64,000 nt of DNA from Pseudomonas tritici (GCF_014268275.3 NZ_CP077084.1:4588001-4652000); one strand, 5' to 3'. Shown: positions 34,552 through 44,372, counted from the stretch's first letter. Notes: generated by a model from the letters alone, not told the origin. Translations and numbers: made by a program.

Positions 34552-36600
34552 TTAAAGACTATTAATCAGCGTGCTGAAGGTTTCTTGCGCAGCCTTGATG
34601 ATCTGCGACGACGCTGTGTAGTACTGCTGGAACTTGATCATGTCGCCCGCCTCTTCGTCCAGGTTGACCTGGGACACGGAGTTGCGCGCATTCTTGTTAG
34701 CCGTCAACAACGCATTGGTGGCGCTAGTGTCAGTGCTGGCCGCAGCGGCCTTGGCGCCAACGGTGGACACCAACTTACTGTTGGCCCCGACCAGGCTGGT
34801 GCCGCCGGTGCCATCTGTCGCCACGCCCACGGTGGCCTTGGTTTGCAGATTCAGCAGTTGCTGGGCATTGCGGTTGTCGGATACGCCCGTGGCGTTAAAC
34901 GAAAAGGTGGTGCTGTCCCCATCGGTTGGCGAGCCCGCAACCGTGGTGTCAAAGCCAAAACTCTTGGCCGGCACAACCAGGGCACCGCTGGCATCACGCA
35001 TCGGCACGTTGACGGTGATTTTATTGGCCTGCCCCGGAATGATGGTCCCCGAACCGATAGGATCGCCCTTGGCGTCGTTAAGGGTATAGCTCTGAGTGCC
35101 ATCAGCCGCCGGCTTGCCGAACACCATCTTCACCGGCATCGAATTTTCAATGCCAACGCGCAGTTGCGCGGTAGTGGCGCCACCCTGGATGTCCAAGGGC
35201 AGGGTCAGGGTCGGCGGTGTGAAGCTACCGGTGCCCTGGTTGGTTTTGCTGGCCTCCCCTTTCAGCGGCGCGGCAAACGCAATCTTGCTCGGGTCGTTGA
35301 GGACAGTACCGATATCCTGGGCGCCACTGGCGGTCGGGCTGACTTTAAAGCTGTCACCCGCCTGCATCGGTCCGTTCTTGAGTTCCAGGGTAAAACCATC
35401 GATCACCGAGGGCGGTGTGGCCGTGATATCAAACGTGCCCATGGCTTTGCCATCAGAGCGCTCGACGGTGATTTTGTTGAGATCGGCAGGGTCGCTGAAG
35501 GTGACCTTGTAATCGAAGTTGGTCAGCTTGCTGGTGTCCTTGATCGTAACACCCAGGCTACCAACGCCCTGATTGCCTTGAGCGGAAAGGCTACGCAGCG
35601 CGACAGACGCAGCGCTGTTGATGTCCTTGAACATCGACGAGCCGAATTCGCCGTTCAGGTCGATGCCCTGGCCCAGCTGGCTGTTGATCGTATCGGCAGT
35701 GACGATAGCAATGCGACCCAGGTCATTGATGGCCGGCATCAACACATCGCTGCGATAGCGCAGCAAGCCGCCGATGCTGCCACCACTGATCACATTGCCC
35801 AGGTCCATCGCCGTCCCGCCAGACGCATTCATCTGAATCGTGTACTGGCTGGTGTCGCTCTTGCTCGGTACGGCGGAAAGGGTGTTGGACCGATCGCCCA
35901 GCACCAGGGACTGGCCAGTACCGGTGCTGACGCTGAACACACCGTTCTTCTCGCTGGCGTTCACGCCGATCAACTCATTGAGCGAACGTACGGCTTCGGC
36001 GCGCGCGTCCAGCAGGTTGGCCGGGGTGGTGTTCGAAGACCCCTGCACCTGGGTGATCTGCTTGTTGAGCGAAGCAATCGACGAAGTCAGCTGGTTGACC
36101 TGATCGGTCAGGGAGGTCAGCTGGCTGTTAATGGTTTCTTTCTGCTGGCTCAACTGGCTGGAGATCGAGTTGAAGCGGTTGCTCAATGTCTGGGCGCTCG
36201 TCAGCAGTATTTGGCGAGCCGAGGTATCGCTCGGGTTGGCCGAGGCGGTCTGAACAGCGGCAAAGAACGAGCTGAGTACGGACGACATGCCCGTCGTCTT
36301 ATCCGACAACGTCTTGTCCACGGCGCTCACTTGATCCAGGTAAGCCTTGGCATCGCTGTTGAGCGAGGTGCTGTTCTGGTACGCCGTGTCCAGGTATTCG
36401 TTGTACACCCGGCGCACGTCGGCCAGGGTCGTGCCGCTGCCGATGAATACGCCGCCATACTGGTTCGACGCATTCGCGCTCTGGGTAGTCTGCTGACGCG
36501 AATAGCCCGCCGTGTTGGCGTTGGCAATGTTGTTACTCAAGACCGACAACGATCCTTGAGCAGCGTTAAGCCCCGACATCCCGATATTGAGCAAACTCAT
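34552..36600 (-). CDS. flgK: FlgK, hook-filament junction protein 1
   Basis: Hook-proximal junction protein of 682 residues. The N-terminus MSLLNIGMSGLNAAQGSLSV and rod/hook motif VLSNNIANANTAGYSRQ are diagnostic; the C-terminus ends IKAAQETFSTLINSL. Long coiled segments flank a variable centre. The start is 10 bp after the flgJ stop. A long open frame on the opposite strand across this gene is a shadow. Confidence 0.96.
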   Translation of the reverse strand: MSLLNIGMSGLNAAQGSLSVLSNNIANANTAGYSRQQTTQSANASNQYGGVFIGSGTTLADVRRVYNEYLDTAYQNSTSLNSDAKAYLDQVSAVDKTLSDKTTGMSSVLSSFFAAVQTASANPSDTSARQILLTSAQTLSNRFNSISSQLSQQKETINSQLTSLTDQVNQLTSSIASLNKQITQVQGSSNTTPANLLDARAEAVRSLNELIGVNASEKNGVFSVSTGTGQSLVLGDRSNTLSAVPSKSDTSQYTIQMNASGGTAMDLGNVISGGSIGGLLRYRSDVLMPAINDLGRIAIVTADTINSQLGQGIDLNGEFGSSMFKDINSAASVALRSLSAQGNQGVGSLGVTIKDTSKLTNFDYKVTFSDPADLNKITVERSDGKAMGTFDITATPPSVIDGFTLELKNGPMQAGDSFKVSPTASGAQDIGTVLNDPSKIAFAAPLKGEASKTNQGTGSFTPPTLTLPLDIQGGATTAQLRVGIENSMPVKMVFGKPAADGTQSYTLNDAKGDPIGSGTIIPGQANKITVNVPMRDASGALVVPAKSFGFDTTVAGSPTDGDSTTFSFNATGVSDNRNAQQLLNLQTKATVGVATDGTGGTSLVGANSKLVSTVGAKAAAASTDTSATNALLTANKNARNSVSQVNLDEEAGDMIKFQQYYTASSQIIKAAQETFSTLINSL

Positions 36601-36610
36601 GGTTCAGACC

Positions 36611-37876
36611 TTATAAATGTGTGGTTGCGCCAGCGGCAGCGTAGTTCTGGTAACTGTCCATCGTTTTGGCGATCTGCGAAATCTTGCTGGCGTAGGCCGG
36701 GTCAGTTGCGTAACCGGCTTTTTGCAACTCGCGTACAAACTGTTCCGGGTTGTCGGCCGACTTCACAACTTCTTTATAGCGATCATTGCTTTGCAGCAAT
36801 GTCACCAGGTCATGGAAGCTGTCCTGGTAAGAGTTGTAGGAACGGAACTGCGCCGTTTCCTTGACCATTGCCCCATCACGGAACTCACTGGTGATCGCAC
36901 GCGCCTGGCCGCCCTGCCAACTCTGGCCAGCCTTGATGCCGAACAGGTTATGGCTGCTGCTGCCATCTTCGGCGCGCATCACCGATTTACCCCAACCGGT
37001 TTCCAGGGCGGCCTGGGCCACCAGGTACTTCGGATCGACGCCAATGCGCGCGGCGGCGGCCTTGGCCATCGGCAACATGGTCGCGACAAATTCATCCTGC
37101 GAACTGAAAGCCTTCTTCGCCGGCGCCAACGGTGGCTGGGCCACGGCACGACCGTAGACCTGCATGCGGTCGCCGGGTACCGCGAAAGTGCGCGCCGTGC
37201 TGTTGACCACGTTGTCATCGGCCGCGCTGTTACGCAGTGGCGCGGACTTGGCGACGGTCGTTGCATCGGTGCTCGGCACGATGCCGGCGAGCAGGCGATC
37301 GGTCAGCTTGCTCGGCAAGGAAATACGGCGCTGGTTCATCAATTCCATGTCATTGCTGTGGGACGCAGCGGCGCCAGCCTGTGGCTCAGCCACGCGATAA
37401 GCCCACAGCGGGCGCTGGCCATTTGAGCGGCCCAACGGACCTTCGGCCTGGGTGCCGGCGGCAATTTCCGTCGGCACGTTGACCTTCTTGGCAGCCTCAG
37501 CCGCCGCCGGGCCCTGCAGGGTGGCGGCCTGGGCCTCCACCGGTTTGTTCTTCTGCATCTGGCGCATCAGCACATCGGCCAGGCCGATACCCCCGCCTTC
37601 GCGGGACATCGAGACCGCCAGTTGCTGGTCGTACATTTCCTGGTATTGCTTGGCGGCCGGCGTGTTCAGCGGGTTGTCCTTACCCAACGCCTCGGTGGCC
37701 GAACGCATGGACTTGAGCATCTCGCTCAAAAACAGCGACTCGAACTCCTGCGCGACCTTGCGCATGTTGCCTTCGCTGTTCTTGTCGTCGCCGACCTTGA
37801 GCTGGTTAAGCCGGTTCAAGTCGGAGTAAGACCCCGAGTCCGCCGTGCTGCTGATACCGCTCTTGCGCATGTCCAT
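36611..37876 (-). CDS. flgJ: FlgJ, rod cap with peptidoglycan hydrolase domain
   Basis: Two-domain protein that caps the growing rod and cuts peptidoglycan. Residues 1-110 form the rod-scaffold domain (YSDLNRLNQLKVGD, AQEFESLFLSEMLKSM). A linker of about 130 residues leads to the glucosaminidase domain with the catalytic region ALETGWGKSVMR (Glu292) and HNLFGIKAGQSW. The ATG at 37876 (MDMRKSG) has GAGG 8 nt upstream; an earlier ATG at 37882 is too close to it. The product is 421 residues. Confidence 0.95.
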   Translation of the reverse strand: MDMRKSGISSTADSGSYSDLNRLNQLKVGDDKNSEGNMRKVAQEFESLFLSEMLKSMRSATEALGKDNPLNTPAAKQYQEMYDQQLAVSMSREGGGIGLADVLMRQMQKNKPVEAQAATLQGPAAAEAAKKVNVPTEIAAGTQAEGPLGRSNGQRPLWAYRVAEPQAGAAASHSNDMELMNQRRISLPSKLTDRLLAGIVPSTDATTVAKSAPLRNSAADDNVVNSTARTFAVPGDRMQVYGRAVAQPPLAPAKKAFSSQDEFVATMLPMAKAAAARIGVDPKYLVAQAALETGWGKSVMRAEDGSSSHNLFGIKAGQSWQGGQARAITSEFRDGAMVKETAQFRSYNSYQDSFHDLVTLLQSNDRYKEVVKSADNPEQFVRELQKAGYATDPAYASKISQIAKTMDSYQNYAAAGATTHL

Positions 37877-37886
37877 GACCATGGCC

Positions 37887-39002
37887 TCAGATCACGATCA
37901 GGTCGGCTTGCAGGGCGCCGGCCTGTTTCAGTGCTTCAAGGATCGCCATCAAGTCGCCCGGCGCCGCGCCCACCTGGTTCACCGCACGGACAATCTCATC
38001 CAGGGTGGTGCCGGGGCCGAACTTGAACATCGGCTTGGCTTCTTGCTGGGCGTTGACGCGTGAGCGTGGCACCACCGCCGTCTGGCCGTTGGACAAAGGC
38101 CCAGGCTGGCTGACGATAGGGTCTTCGGTGATGGTCACGGTCAGGCTGCCGTGGGTCACCGCTGCCGGAGACACCTTGACGTTCTGGCCGATCACGATGG
38201 TACCGGTCCGCGAGTTGATGATGACTTTGGCCACCGCCTGCCCTGGGTCCACTTCGAGGTTTTCCAGGATCGACAGGTAATCCACGCGTTGGCTTGGGTC
38301 CAGCGGCGCGGTGACGCGGATCGAGCCGCCGTCGATGGCCTGGGCGACGCCAGGGCCGAGCATGTCGTTGATCTTGTCGACCACGCGCTTGGCGGTGGTG
38401 AAGTCGGAGCGGTTGAGGTTCAGGGTCAGGCTGTTGCCCTGGTTGAAACCGCTCGGCACGGTGCGTTCAACCGTGGCGCCGCCCGGAATACGACCGGCCG
38501 ATGGCACGTTGACGGTAATCTTCGAACCGTCGCGACCTTCAGCATCAAACCCGCCCACCACCAGGTTGCCCTGGGCGATGGCGTAGACGTTGCCGTCGAT
38601 ACCTTTCAAAGGCGTCATCAGCAAGGTGCCGCCGCGCAGGCTTTTCGAGTTACCGATGGACGACACCGTAATGTCCACCACCTGGCCCGGCTTGGAGAAC
38701 GCCGGCAAGTCCGCACTGATCGACACCGCCGCGACGTTTTTCAGTTGTACGTTGCCCGAACCCGCCGGCACCTTGATGCCGAACTGCGAGAGCATGTTGT
38801 TGAAGGTCTGCAGGGTGAACGGGGTCTGGGTGGTCTGGTCACCCGTACCACTGAGCCCCACCACCAGGCCGTAGCCGATCAACTGGTTGGAACGCACACC
38901 GGAAATGCTCGCGATGTCCTTCAGGCGTTCGGCCTGGGCGACAGCGCTTAAGCAAAGCAGGAGCGCGGCCGCCATCAGCTGTTTGAAGTTCAAAGTGGCC
39001 AC
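37887..39002 (-). CDS. flgI: FlgI, P-ring protein
   Basis: Periplasmic P-ring subunit. The 371-residue precursor has a signal peptide ending about CLSAVAQA before [20 protein letters not shown]. The body shows the highly conserved [15 protein letters not shown] and the ending [14 protein letters not shown]. The start appears to be a GTG immediately after the flgH stop (TAGGTG); an internal ATG nine codons later would shorten the signal peptide. It lies 10 bp before flgJ. Confidence 0.95.
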   Translation of the reverse strand: MATLNFKQLMAAALLLCLSAVAQAERLKDIASISGVRSNQLIGYGLVVGLSGTGDQTTQTPFTLQTFNNMLSQFGIKVPAGSGNVQLKNVAAVSISADLPAFSKPGQVVDITVSSIGNSKSLRGGTLLMTPLKGIDGNVYAIAQGNLVVGGFDAEGRDGSKITVNVPSAGRIPGGATVERTVPSGFNQGNSLTLNLNRSDFTTAKRVVDKINDMLGPGVAQAIDGGSIRVTAPLDPSQRVDYLSILENLEVDPGQAVAKVIINSRTGTIVIGQNVKVSPAAVTHGSLTVTITEDPIVSQPGPLSNGQTAVVPRSRVNAQQEAKPMFKFGPGTTLDEIVRAVNQVGAAPGDLMAILEALKQAGALQADLIVI

Positions 39003-39698
39003 CTAGAAAGGGAACAGCGGGCTAAGGAAGAAACGGTCGAACCAGCCCGGCTGGCTCGCATCGGCAAAGGCGCCCGTGCCGGAATACGTGATGCGTGCAT
39101 CGGCAATCCGCGTGGACGGCACGGTGTTGTCGGTGGAGATATCATCGGCACGGACCATGCCGGCAATGCGCACCAGCTCGTCGCCGGTGTTGAGGGTCAT
39201 CCACTTTTCACCGCGTACGGCGATGATGCCGTTGGGCAGTACATCGGCCACAGTCACGGTGATCGAACCGGTCAGGCTATTGCCCTGCCCCGCCGCGCTC
39301 TTGCCGTTGGTGGCACGGTCGCCGCTGTAGCCGGCGCTGAGGCTCAGGTCGCCATCACCCAATGGGTTGTTGACGTTGGGCACGGCGCCGAACAACGACG
39401 TCAGGCCGATGCCAGCCTTACTGGTCTTGCCGACTTGAGAGTTGGCGTTCTTGCTGGCCTGGGTGCGCTCGTTCAGGGTGATGGTGATGATGTCACCGAC
39501 CCGGAATGCCTTGCGGTCGCTGTACAGGTTCTGTTCGAAGCCAGCCTGATAAATCGAGCCATTGTTGGCAGCCGCCGGCAACGGCGTGCGTGGCAACACC
39601 GGCGCGTAGTACGGGTCATTGGGTTTTGGCGTCGGGGCGACACAGCCCGCGAGCACGGCAATCCCACTCAATGCCAGAACAGAAACATAGCGATTCAT
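39003..39698 (-). CDS. flgH: FlgH, L-ring lipoprotein
   Basis: Outer-membrane L-ring subunit of 231 residues. The signal peptide [19 protein letters not shown] ends in a lipobox with Cys19, and the mature part contains [20 protein letters not shown] and [13 protein letters not shown] at the end. It follows flgG by 53 bp and abuts flgI. Confidence 0.96.
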   Translation of the reverse strand: MNRYVSVLALSGIAVLAGCVAPTPKPNDPYYAPVLPRTPLPAAANNGSIYQAGFEQNLYSDRKAFRVGDIITITLNERTQASKNANSQVGKTSKAGIGLTSLFGAVPNVNNPLGDGDLSLSAGYSGDRATNGKSAAGQGNSLTGSITVTVADVLPNGIIAVRGEKWMTLNTGDELVRIAGMVRADDISTDNTVPSTRIADARITYSGTGAFADASQPGWFDRFFLSPLFPF

Positions 39699-39751
39699 GA
39701 CCCTTACCTCACGGTGTTGCAGGCGCTCTCAAGAACGCCCCATAGACTTGA

Positions 39752-40537
39752 TTACAGATTCTGCGTTACGAACGAAAGCATCTGGTCGGCGGTGGAGATC
39801 ACCTTGGAGTTCATCTCGTAGGCGCGCTGGGTGGTGATCATGTTGACCATCTCCTCAACCGTGCTCACGTTGGACGTTTCCAGGGTGCTTTGCAGCGTGG
39901 TGCCGAAACCGTTCAGGCCAGGGGTGCCGATTTGCGGCGCGCCGCTGGCGGCGGTTTCCAGGAACAGGTTGTTACCCATGGCCTGCAGGCCGGCCGGGTT
40001 GATGAAGTCGGCGGTTTGCAGGTTGCCGATCACTTGCGAAGCCGGGTTACCGGCGACGGTGATGGACACGGTGCCGTCGTTGCCGACAGTGAACGTCTTG
40101 GCATCAGCCGGTACGACAACGGCTGGCTCCAGAGAGAAACCGTTGGCCGTCACAATCTGGCCGTTGGAATCCAGGTGGAAAGTACCGTCTCGGGTGTAGG
40201 AAGTGGTGCCGTCCGGTTGCAGGATCTGGAAGAAACCACGGCCGTTGATGGCCATGTCCAGCGGCTGGCCGGTCTGCTGCAGGTTGCCGGCGCTGAAGTT
40301 CTTCTGGGTGCCGACGATCTGCACACCGGTACCCAGTTGCAGGCCCGACGGCAGTTCGCTGTCCTGGGTCGATTGGGCGCCTGGCTGCTTCTTGATCTGA
40401 TAGAGCAAGTCCTGGAACTCGGCACGGTCACGTTTGAAACCCGTGGTCGACACGTTGGCCAAGTTGTTGGAAATGGTGGTCAGGTTGGTGTCCTGGGCGG
40501 ACAGACCTGTTTTGGCAACCCATAGAGCCGGAAGCAT
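39752..40537 (-). CDS. flgG: FlgG, distal rod protein
   Basis: Distal rod subunit of 261 residues starting MLPALWVAKTGLSAQDTNLT. The rod/hook N-motif TISNNLANVSTTGFKRD and C-motif VNMITTQRAYEMNSKVISTA are present, and the length fits FlgG. It lies 58 bp after flgF. Confidence 0.97.
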   Translation of the reverse strand: MLPALWVAKTGLSAQDTNLTTISNNLANVSTTGFKRDRAEFQDLLYQIKKQPGAQSTQDSELPSGLQLGTGVQIVGTQKNFSAGNLQQTGQPLDMAINGRGFFQILQPDGTTSYTRDGTFHLDSNGQIVTANGFSLEPAVVVPADAKTFTVGNDGTVSITVAGNPASQVIGNLQTADFINPAGLQAMGNNLFLETAASGAPQIGTPGLNGFGTTLQSTLETSNVSTVEEMVNMITTQRAYEMNSKVISTADQMLSFVTQNL

Positions 40538-40595
40538 GCTGTTCTCCTTCGTGCGCCTGTTTGTTGGCGCTGCGTTGCAAATTAATTAGGGGCTA

Positions 40596-41336
40596 TCAGC
40601 TCATCTGCATGACGCGAGTCATGGCCTGATCGTCTTCTTTAGCGCTGTTCATCATCTTGATGTGCAGCTCGAACTGCTTGGAAAGCGCCAACACCGCTGT
40701 CATTTCTTCTACGGCATTGACGTTGCTCGCCTGCAGGAAGCCCGAGGTCAGCGTGACCCTCGCGTCGGCTTGAGCCGGCTGGCCATCCTTGGTGTGGATG
40801 GTGCCGTCCAGGCCTTTGCTCATGTTCTTCAGGTCCGGCTGGACCAGCTTGATGCGGTCCACTTCAGCCATCACACGCGGGCCTTCACCCATGGCGCGGA
40901 TGCTGATGGTGCCGTCGGCACCCACTTCGATTTTCTGCTGGGGTGGCACGGCAATCGGGCCACCGTTGCCCATGATCGGCATGCCGTTGCCGGCCCGCAG
41001 CACGCCCAGTGCATCGACGTTCATGCTGGCACTGCGCACGTAGGCTTCGCCGCCATCCGGGGTTTGCACGGCCATCCAGCCATCGCCGCTGACGGCAACG
41101 TCCAGGTCTCGGCCGGTCTCAATCATCGCGCCAGGGGAGAAGTCGGTGCCTGGGCGCTCGGTCAAGGCAAACGCCCGCGCCGGAAAGCTGTCACCGAACA
41201 CCGGCATCGAACGCGCCTGCTCCAGGTCACGCTGGAAACCATTGGTGGAAATGTTCGCCAGGTTGTTGGCATGGGCCTTCTGCGCCAGAGCATTCTGGCT
41301 GGCGCCGGTCATTGCCACATAAAGGTACTTGTCCAC
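40596..41336 (-). CDS. flgF: FlgF, proximal rod protein
   Basis: Proximal rod subunit of 246 residues, starting at a GTG codon (VDKYLYVAMTGASQNALAQK) preceded by GAGGAAAGAGC. It has the rod motif HANNLANISTNGFQRDLE and the C-terminal VEEMTAVLALSKQFELHIKM. An in-frame ATG 12 codons upstream has no ribosome binding site. It is the first gene of flgFGHIJKL here; flgBCDE, normally just upstream, are absent, so the rod/hook genes are split between two loci. Confidence 0.95.
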   Translation of the reverse strand: MDKYLYVAMTGASQNALAQKAHANNLANISTNGFQRDLEQARSMPVFGDSFPARAFALTERPGTDFSPGAMIETGRDLDVAVSGDGWMAVQTPDGGEAYVRSASMNVDALGVLRAGNGMPIMGNGGPIAVPPQQKIEVGADGTISIRAMGEGPRVMAEVDRIKLVQPDLKNMSKGLDGTIHTKDGQPAQADARVTLTSGFLQASNVNAVEEMTAVLALSKQFELHIKMMNSAKEDDQAMTRVMQMS

Positions 41337-41392
41337 GCTCTTTCCTCTTTCTGACGGACGCTTGCCGCCCACCGCTGTACTGATGAGGCTTA

Positions 41393-41408
41393 AGCAATTT
41401 GCGAACCA
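41393..41408 (-). promoter_or_regulatory. Candidate sigma-54 promoter of flgF operon
   Basis: The minus strand reads TGGTTCGCAAATTGCT, with GG-N10-GC spacing and a consensus -12 half. It lies about 60 bp before the flgF GTG. The presence of its own promoter agrees with flgF being an operon head. Confidence 0.75.
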
Positions 41409-41550
41409 ACTTTTGAAAAGAGGCTCAAGTGCAGGCGGGGCGGGGGTTTGGCGGCAGGCCTCAAGTTTTCAAGGCTGGGAGAGAGTCGAAAAAACGGCGG
41501 ACTACTGCCGCCTGCGGCAAGTGGCGGTCTTGAAAGCGACAAAGATCAAA

Positions 41551-41639
41551 GGTGGGAGCTGGCTTGCCTGCGATAGCGATCAGTCAGTGAAGCCTGCGGG
41601 AGCTGACGCTCCGCTATCGCAGGCAAGCCAGCTCCTACA
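41551..41639. repeat. REP pair, class A
   Basis: Inverted pair of GTGGGAGCTGGCTTGCCTGC units between flgF and phhR. The right unit ends GCTCCTAC instead of GCTCCCAC. It marks the end of the flagellar cluster. Confidence 0.9.
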
Positions 41640-41663
41640 GTTTGACCCTGTTTAGCCAGTGGG

Positions 41664-43226
41664 TTATTTGTCCGCCTTGATCACTTCGTAATCGCGCAAC
41701 TTATTGGCGATGGTGGTGTGCGATACCCCCAACCGCTTGCCCAACTGCCGACTGCTCGGGTGCTCGGCGTACAAACTTTCCAATACCGCCTTCTCAAACC
41801 GCCCGACGATGTCTTCCAAGCCGCCCTCCAGGGAAAAATCGCCAAGCGGCTGACGCACCCCGTAATCCGGCAACCGAATATGCTCCGCCTTGACCATCCC
41901 GCCCTCGCACAACGACACCGCCTGGAACAGCACGTTTTCCAATTGCCGTACGTTGCCTGGCCAGTGGTAGTGGCTCAGGCGATCCATCGCGGCGGGCGCC
42001 AACTTGGGCAATGGGCAGCCGATCTGCCGGCTCGCCTGGTCAAGGAAGTGATCCACCAAGGGCGCCAGCCCATCGAGGCATTCGCGCAGCGGCGGGATGT
42101 GCAGGGACAGCACGTTGAGGCGGTGATAAAGGTCCTGCCGGAATTCGCCACGGGCGCACAGTTCAGACAAGTCCACTTGGGTAGCACAGATCACCCGCAC
42201 ATCCAGGTACACCTCTTCATCGCTGCCTACGCGGCGGAAGCAACCGTCCTGCAAAAAGCGCAGCAACTTCACCTGCAAGCGCGCGCTCATTTCCCCCACG
42301 CCGTCGAGAAACAGCGTACCGCCCGCCGTCAGCTCCAGCAGCCCCAGCTTGCCTTCGGCGCGTGCGCCTTCGAACGCGCCGGGGCCGTAGCCGAACAGCT
42401 CGGTCTCGGCCATGGACTCCGGCAGGCCGGCGCAGTTAAGCGCCATCAACGGCGATTGACCACGCGGGCTGGCCAGGTGACAGGCACGGGCCAGCAGTTC
42501 TTTGCCAGTGCCGGTTTCGCCTTCTATTAATAGAGGCGCATCCAGCGGCGCCATGCGTCGCGCTTCGCGAACCACGGCGGCCATGACCTTGGAACTCTGG
42601 AAGATGCTGTCAAAGCCGCGCAGCTCCTGCTTGCGCACGTTGTAGATGCGTTCACCGACGCGGTCGGCGCGGTGCAACGTCAGCACGGCGCCGGCCATGG
42701 CCTCGCTGTCATCATGTTCGGACGATTGCAGTGGCGCGATGTCCGCCAGGAACACGTCACCCTTGACCTTGACCCGCAGGCCGTTGATCCGCGATTTGCT
42801 CGCACGCACCAGCTCCGGTAAGTCGAAGTCCTCGGCATACCGTGACAGCGGAATCCCCGGCACTTCATCCACCCGCACCCCGAGCAACTGGGCCGCCGCA
42901 CGGTTGGCGGCGACGATGGAACCGCCCATGTCGATCGACAGCACCGGAAACTCCAGGGCGCCGAGCAGCGCATTGAGTTCCATGTGCCGGCGCTCGCTGG
43001 GCATCAGCCCTACCCTTTTCACCCCAAACACGCCGGCAATCGCCTCGAACTGCGGGCGCAGCGCCTGGAACTGCATGTTCACCAGGTTCGGGCAGTACAG
43101 GTAAATGGCATTGCCATGCTCACCGCCGACCTCGCCCTTGGCGACGTTGACACCGTACTCCACCAACAGGTTGAGGATGTCCCGCAGGATGCCGATGCGG
43201 TTCTGGCAGTGCACTTTGATACGCAT
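41664..43226 (-). CDS. phhR: PhhR, TyrR-like regulator of aromatic amino acid catabolism
   Basis: Aromatic-amino-acid-responsive activator of phhABC. The 520-residue protein starts MRIKVHCQNRIGILRDILNL (ACT-like domain, residues 1 to about 75), then a PAS domain (GGSIVAANRAAAQLLG), an AAA+ domain (Walker A GETGTGKE) and a C-terminal helix-turn-helix (RQLGKRLGVSHTTIANKLRD). The sigma-54 loop is GAFEGA rather than GAFTGA, the TyrR-type change that goes with sigma-70 promoters. It is divergent from phhA, with TyrR-like boxes between. A 34-codon upstream extension lacks a ribosome binding site. Confidence 0.95.
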   Translation of the reverse strand: MRIKVHCQNRIGILRDILNLLVEYGVNVAKGEVGGEHGNAIYLYCPNLVNMQFQALRPQFEAIAGVFGVKRVGLMPSERRHMELNALLGALEFPVLSIDMGGSIVAANRAAAQLLGVRVDEVPGIPLSRYAEDFDLPELVRASKSRINGLRVKVKGDVFLADIAPLQSSEHDDSEAMAGAVLTLHRADRVGERIYNVRKQELRGFDSIFQSSKVMAAVVREARRMAPLDAPLLIEGETGTGKELLARACHLASPRGQSPLMALNCAGLPESMAETELFGYGPGAFEGARAEGKLGLLELTAGGTLFLDGVGEMSARLQVKLLRFLQDGCFRRVGSDEEVYLDVRVICATQVDLSELCARGEFRQDLYHRLNVLSLHIPPLRECLDGLAPLVDHFLDQASRQIGCPLPKLAPAAMDRLSHYHWPGNVRQLENVLFQAVSLCEGGMVKAEHIRLPDYGVRQPLGDFSLEGGLEDIVGRFEKAVLESLYAEHPSSRQLGKRLGVSHTTIANKLRDYEVIKADK

Positions 43227-43346
43227 GAAAAGGCCCGAAAGTTGGGTAAGCGCCGCGTCTTTTTGTCGCTGGGCGCAGATAGTCGTCAAGATTATGTGAC
43301 AGCTTTGGGGGTTTTCCCAGCCCAACACAGCAGCAAACTCGACATC

Positions 43347-43388
43347 CGTAACGAATACTTTACGAAAAACGGTAAACTTTCCTACTCA
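43347..43388. promoter_or_regulatory. TyrR/PhhR-type boxes upstream of phhA
   Basis: Two partial matches to the TyrR box TGTAAA-N6-TTTACA: CGTAAC-GAATAC-TTTACG (43347-43364) and, weaker, GGTAAA-CTTTCC-TACTCA (43371-43388). They lie about 100-140 bp upstream of phhA and within the phhR/phhA divergent region, as expected for PhhR activation. Confidence 0.6.
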
Positions 43389-43483
43389 GAGGCGTTTTAA
43401 ACAGATGGAATCCCGGCGCGCGCGGGTTATCAATAGGCTCAACGCAGGACATAACAAGAACGAATGCTTAGCAGGAGAGCCGT

Positions 43484-44275
43484 ATGAAGCAGACGCAGTA
43501 CGTGGCCCGCGAGCCCGATGCGCAAGGTTTTATCCATTACCCGCCAGAAGAACACGCGGTGTGGAACACCCTGATCACTCGTCAATTGAAAGTGATTGAA
43601 GGGCGCGCCTGCCAGGAATACCTGGACGGCATCGACAAGCTCGGCCTGCCCCTGGACCGAATCCCGCAATTGGGCGAGATAAACAAGGTGCTGGCCGAAA
43701 CCACCGGCTGGCAAGTCGCCCGCGTGCCGGCGCTGATTCCCTTCCAGACGTTCTTCGAATTGCTCGCCAACAAGCAGTTTCCGGTGGCGACCTTTATTCG
43801 CACCCGCGAAGAACTGGATTACCTGCAAGAGCCGGACATTTTCCACGAGATCTTTGGCCATTGCCCGCTGCTGACCAACCCCTGGTTTGCCGAATTCACC
43901 CATACCTACGGTAAGCTCGGCCTGGCGGCCACCAAGGAGCAACGGGTGTACCTGGCGCGCTTGTACTGGATGACCATCGAGTTTGGCCTGGTGGATACAC
44001 CCGAAGGTCGGCGCATCTACGGTGGCGGTATTCTGTCGTCGCCCAAGGAAACGGTGTACAGCCTGTCTTCCGAGCCTGAACACCAAGCCTTCGATCCGCT
44101 GGAGGCCATGCGCACGCCGTATCGCATCGATATCCTGCAACCGCTGTACTTCGTGCTGCCAAACCTCAAGCGCCTGTTCGAAGTCGCGCAGGAAGACATC
44201 ATGGGCATGGTCGAGCGTGGCATGCAGCTGGGTCTGCACGCCCCAAAATTTCCACCGAAGCCCAAGGCTGCTTGA
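43484..44275 (+). CDS. phhA: PhhA, phenylalanine 4-monooxygenase
   Basis: Non-haem iron, tetrahydropterin-dependent enzyme converting phenylalanine to tyrosine. The 263-residue product carries the iron ligands His121, His126 and Glu166 (FHEIFGHCPLLTNP and WMTIEFGL). It lacks the eukaryotic regulatory domain, as usual for bacteria. A strong AGGAG precedes the ATG. It is followed by phhB (cofactor recycling) and phhC (tyrosine transamination). A short GGCCAGG/CCTGGCC hairpin at 44290-44314 lies in the 97-bp gap to phhB and lacks a T-run. Confidence 0.97.
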   Translation: MKQTQYVAREPDAQGFIHYPPEEHAVWNTLITRQLKVIEGRACQEYLDGIDKLGLPLDRIPQLGEINKVLAETTGWQVARVPALIPFQTFFELLANKQFPVATFIRTREELDYLQEPDIFHEIFGHCPLLTNPWFAEFTHTYGKLGLAATKEQRVYLARLYWMTIEFGLVDTPEGRRIYGGGILSSPKETVYSLSSEPEHQAFDPLEAMRTPYRIDILQPLYFVLPNLKRLFEVAQEDIMGMVERGMQLGLHAPKFPPKPKAA

Positions 44276-44372
44276 ACCCTACATCTTAAGGCCAGGTGAG
44301 TCTGTTCCCTGGCCCCGCGTTGCTTTAGGGTAACGCTACTGACCTTCAAACATTCGAATTCAGGACACCTCC

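Noticed and set aside
34585..36864. 759-codon open frame on the plus strand opposite flgK
   Set aside because: Antisense shadow of a high-GC gene: the minus-strand frame is clearly FlgK, while the plus-strand frame lacks any family motif and continues into flgJ.
44290..44314. Hairpin between phhA and phhB as a terminator
   Set aside because: The 7-bp stem has no T-run behind it; at most a weak pause or mRNA-processing site.
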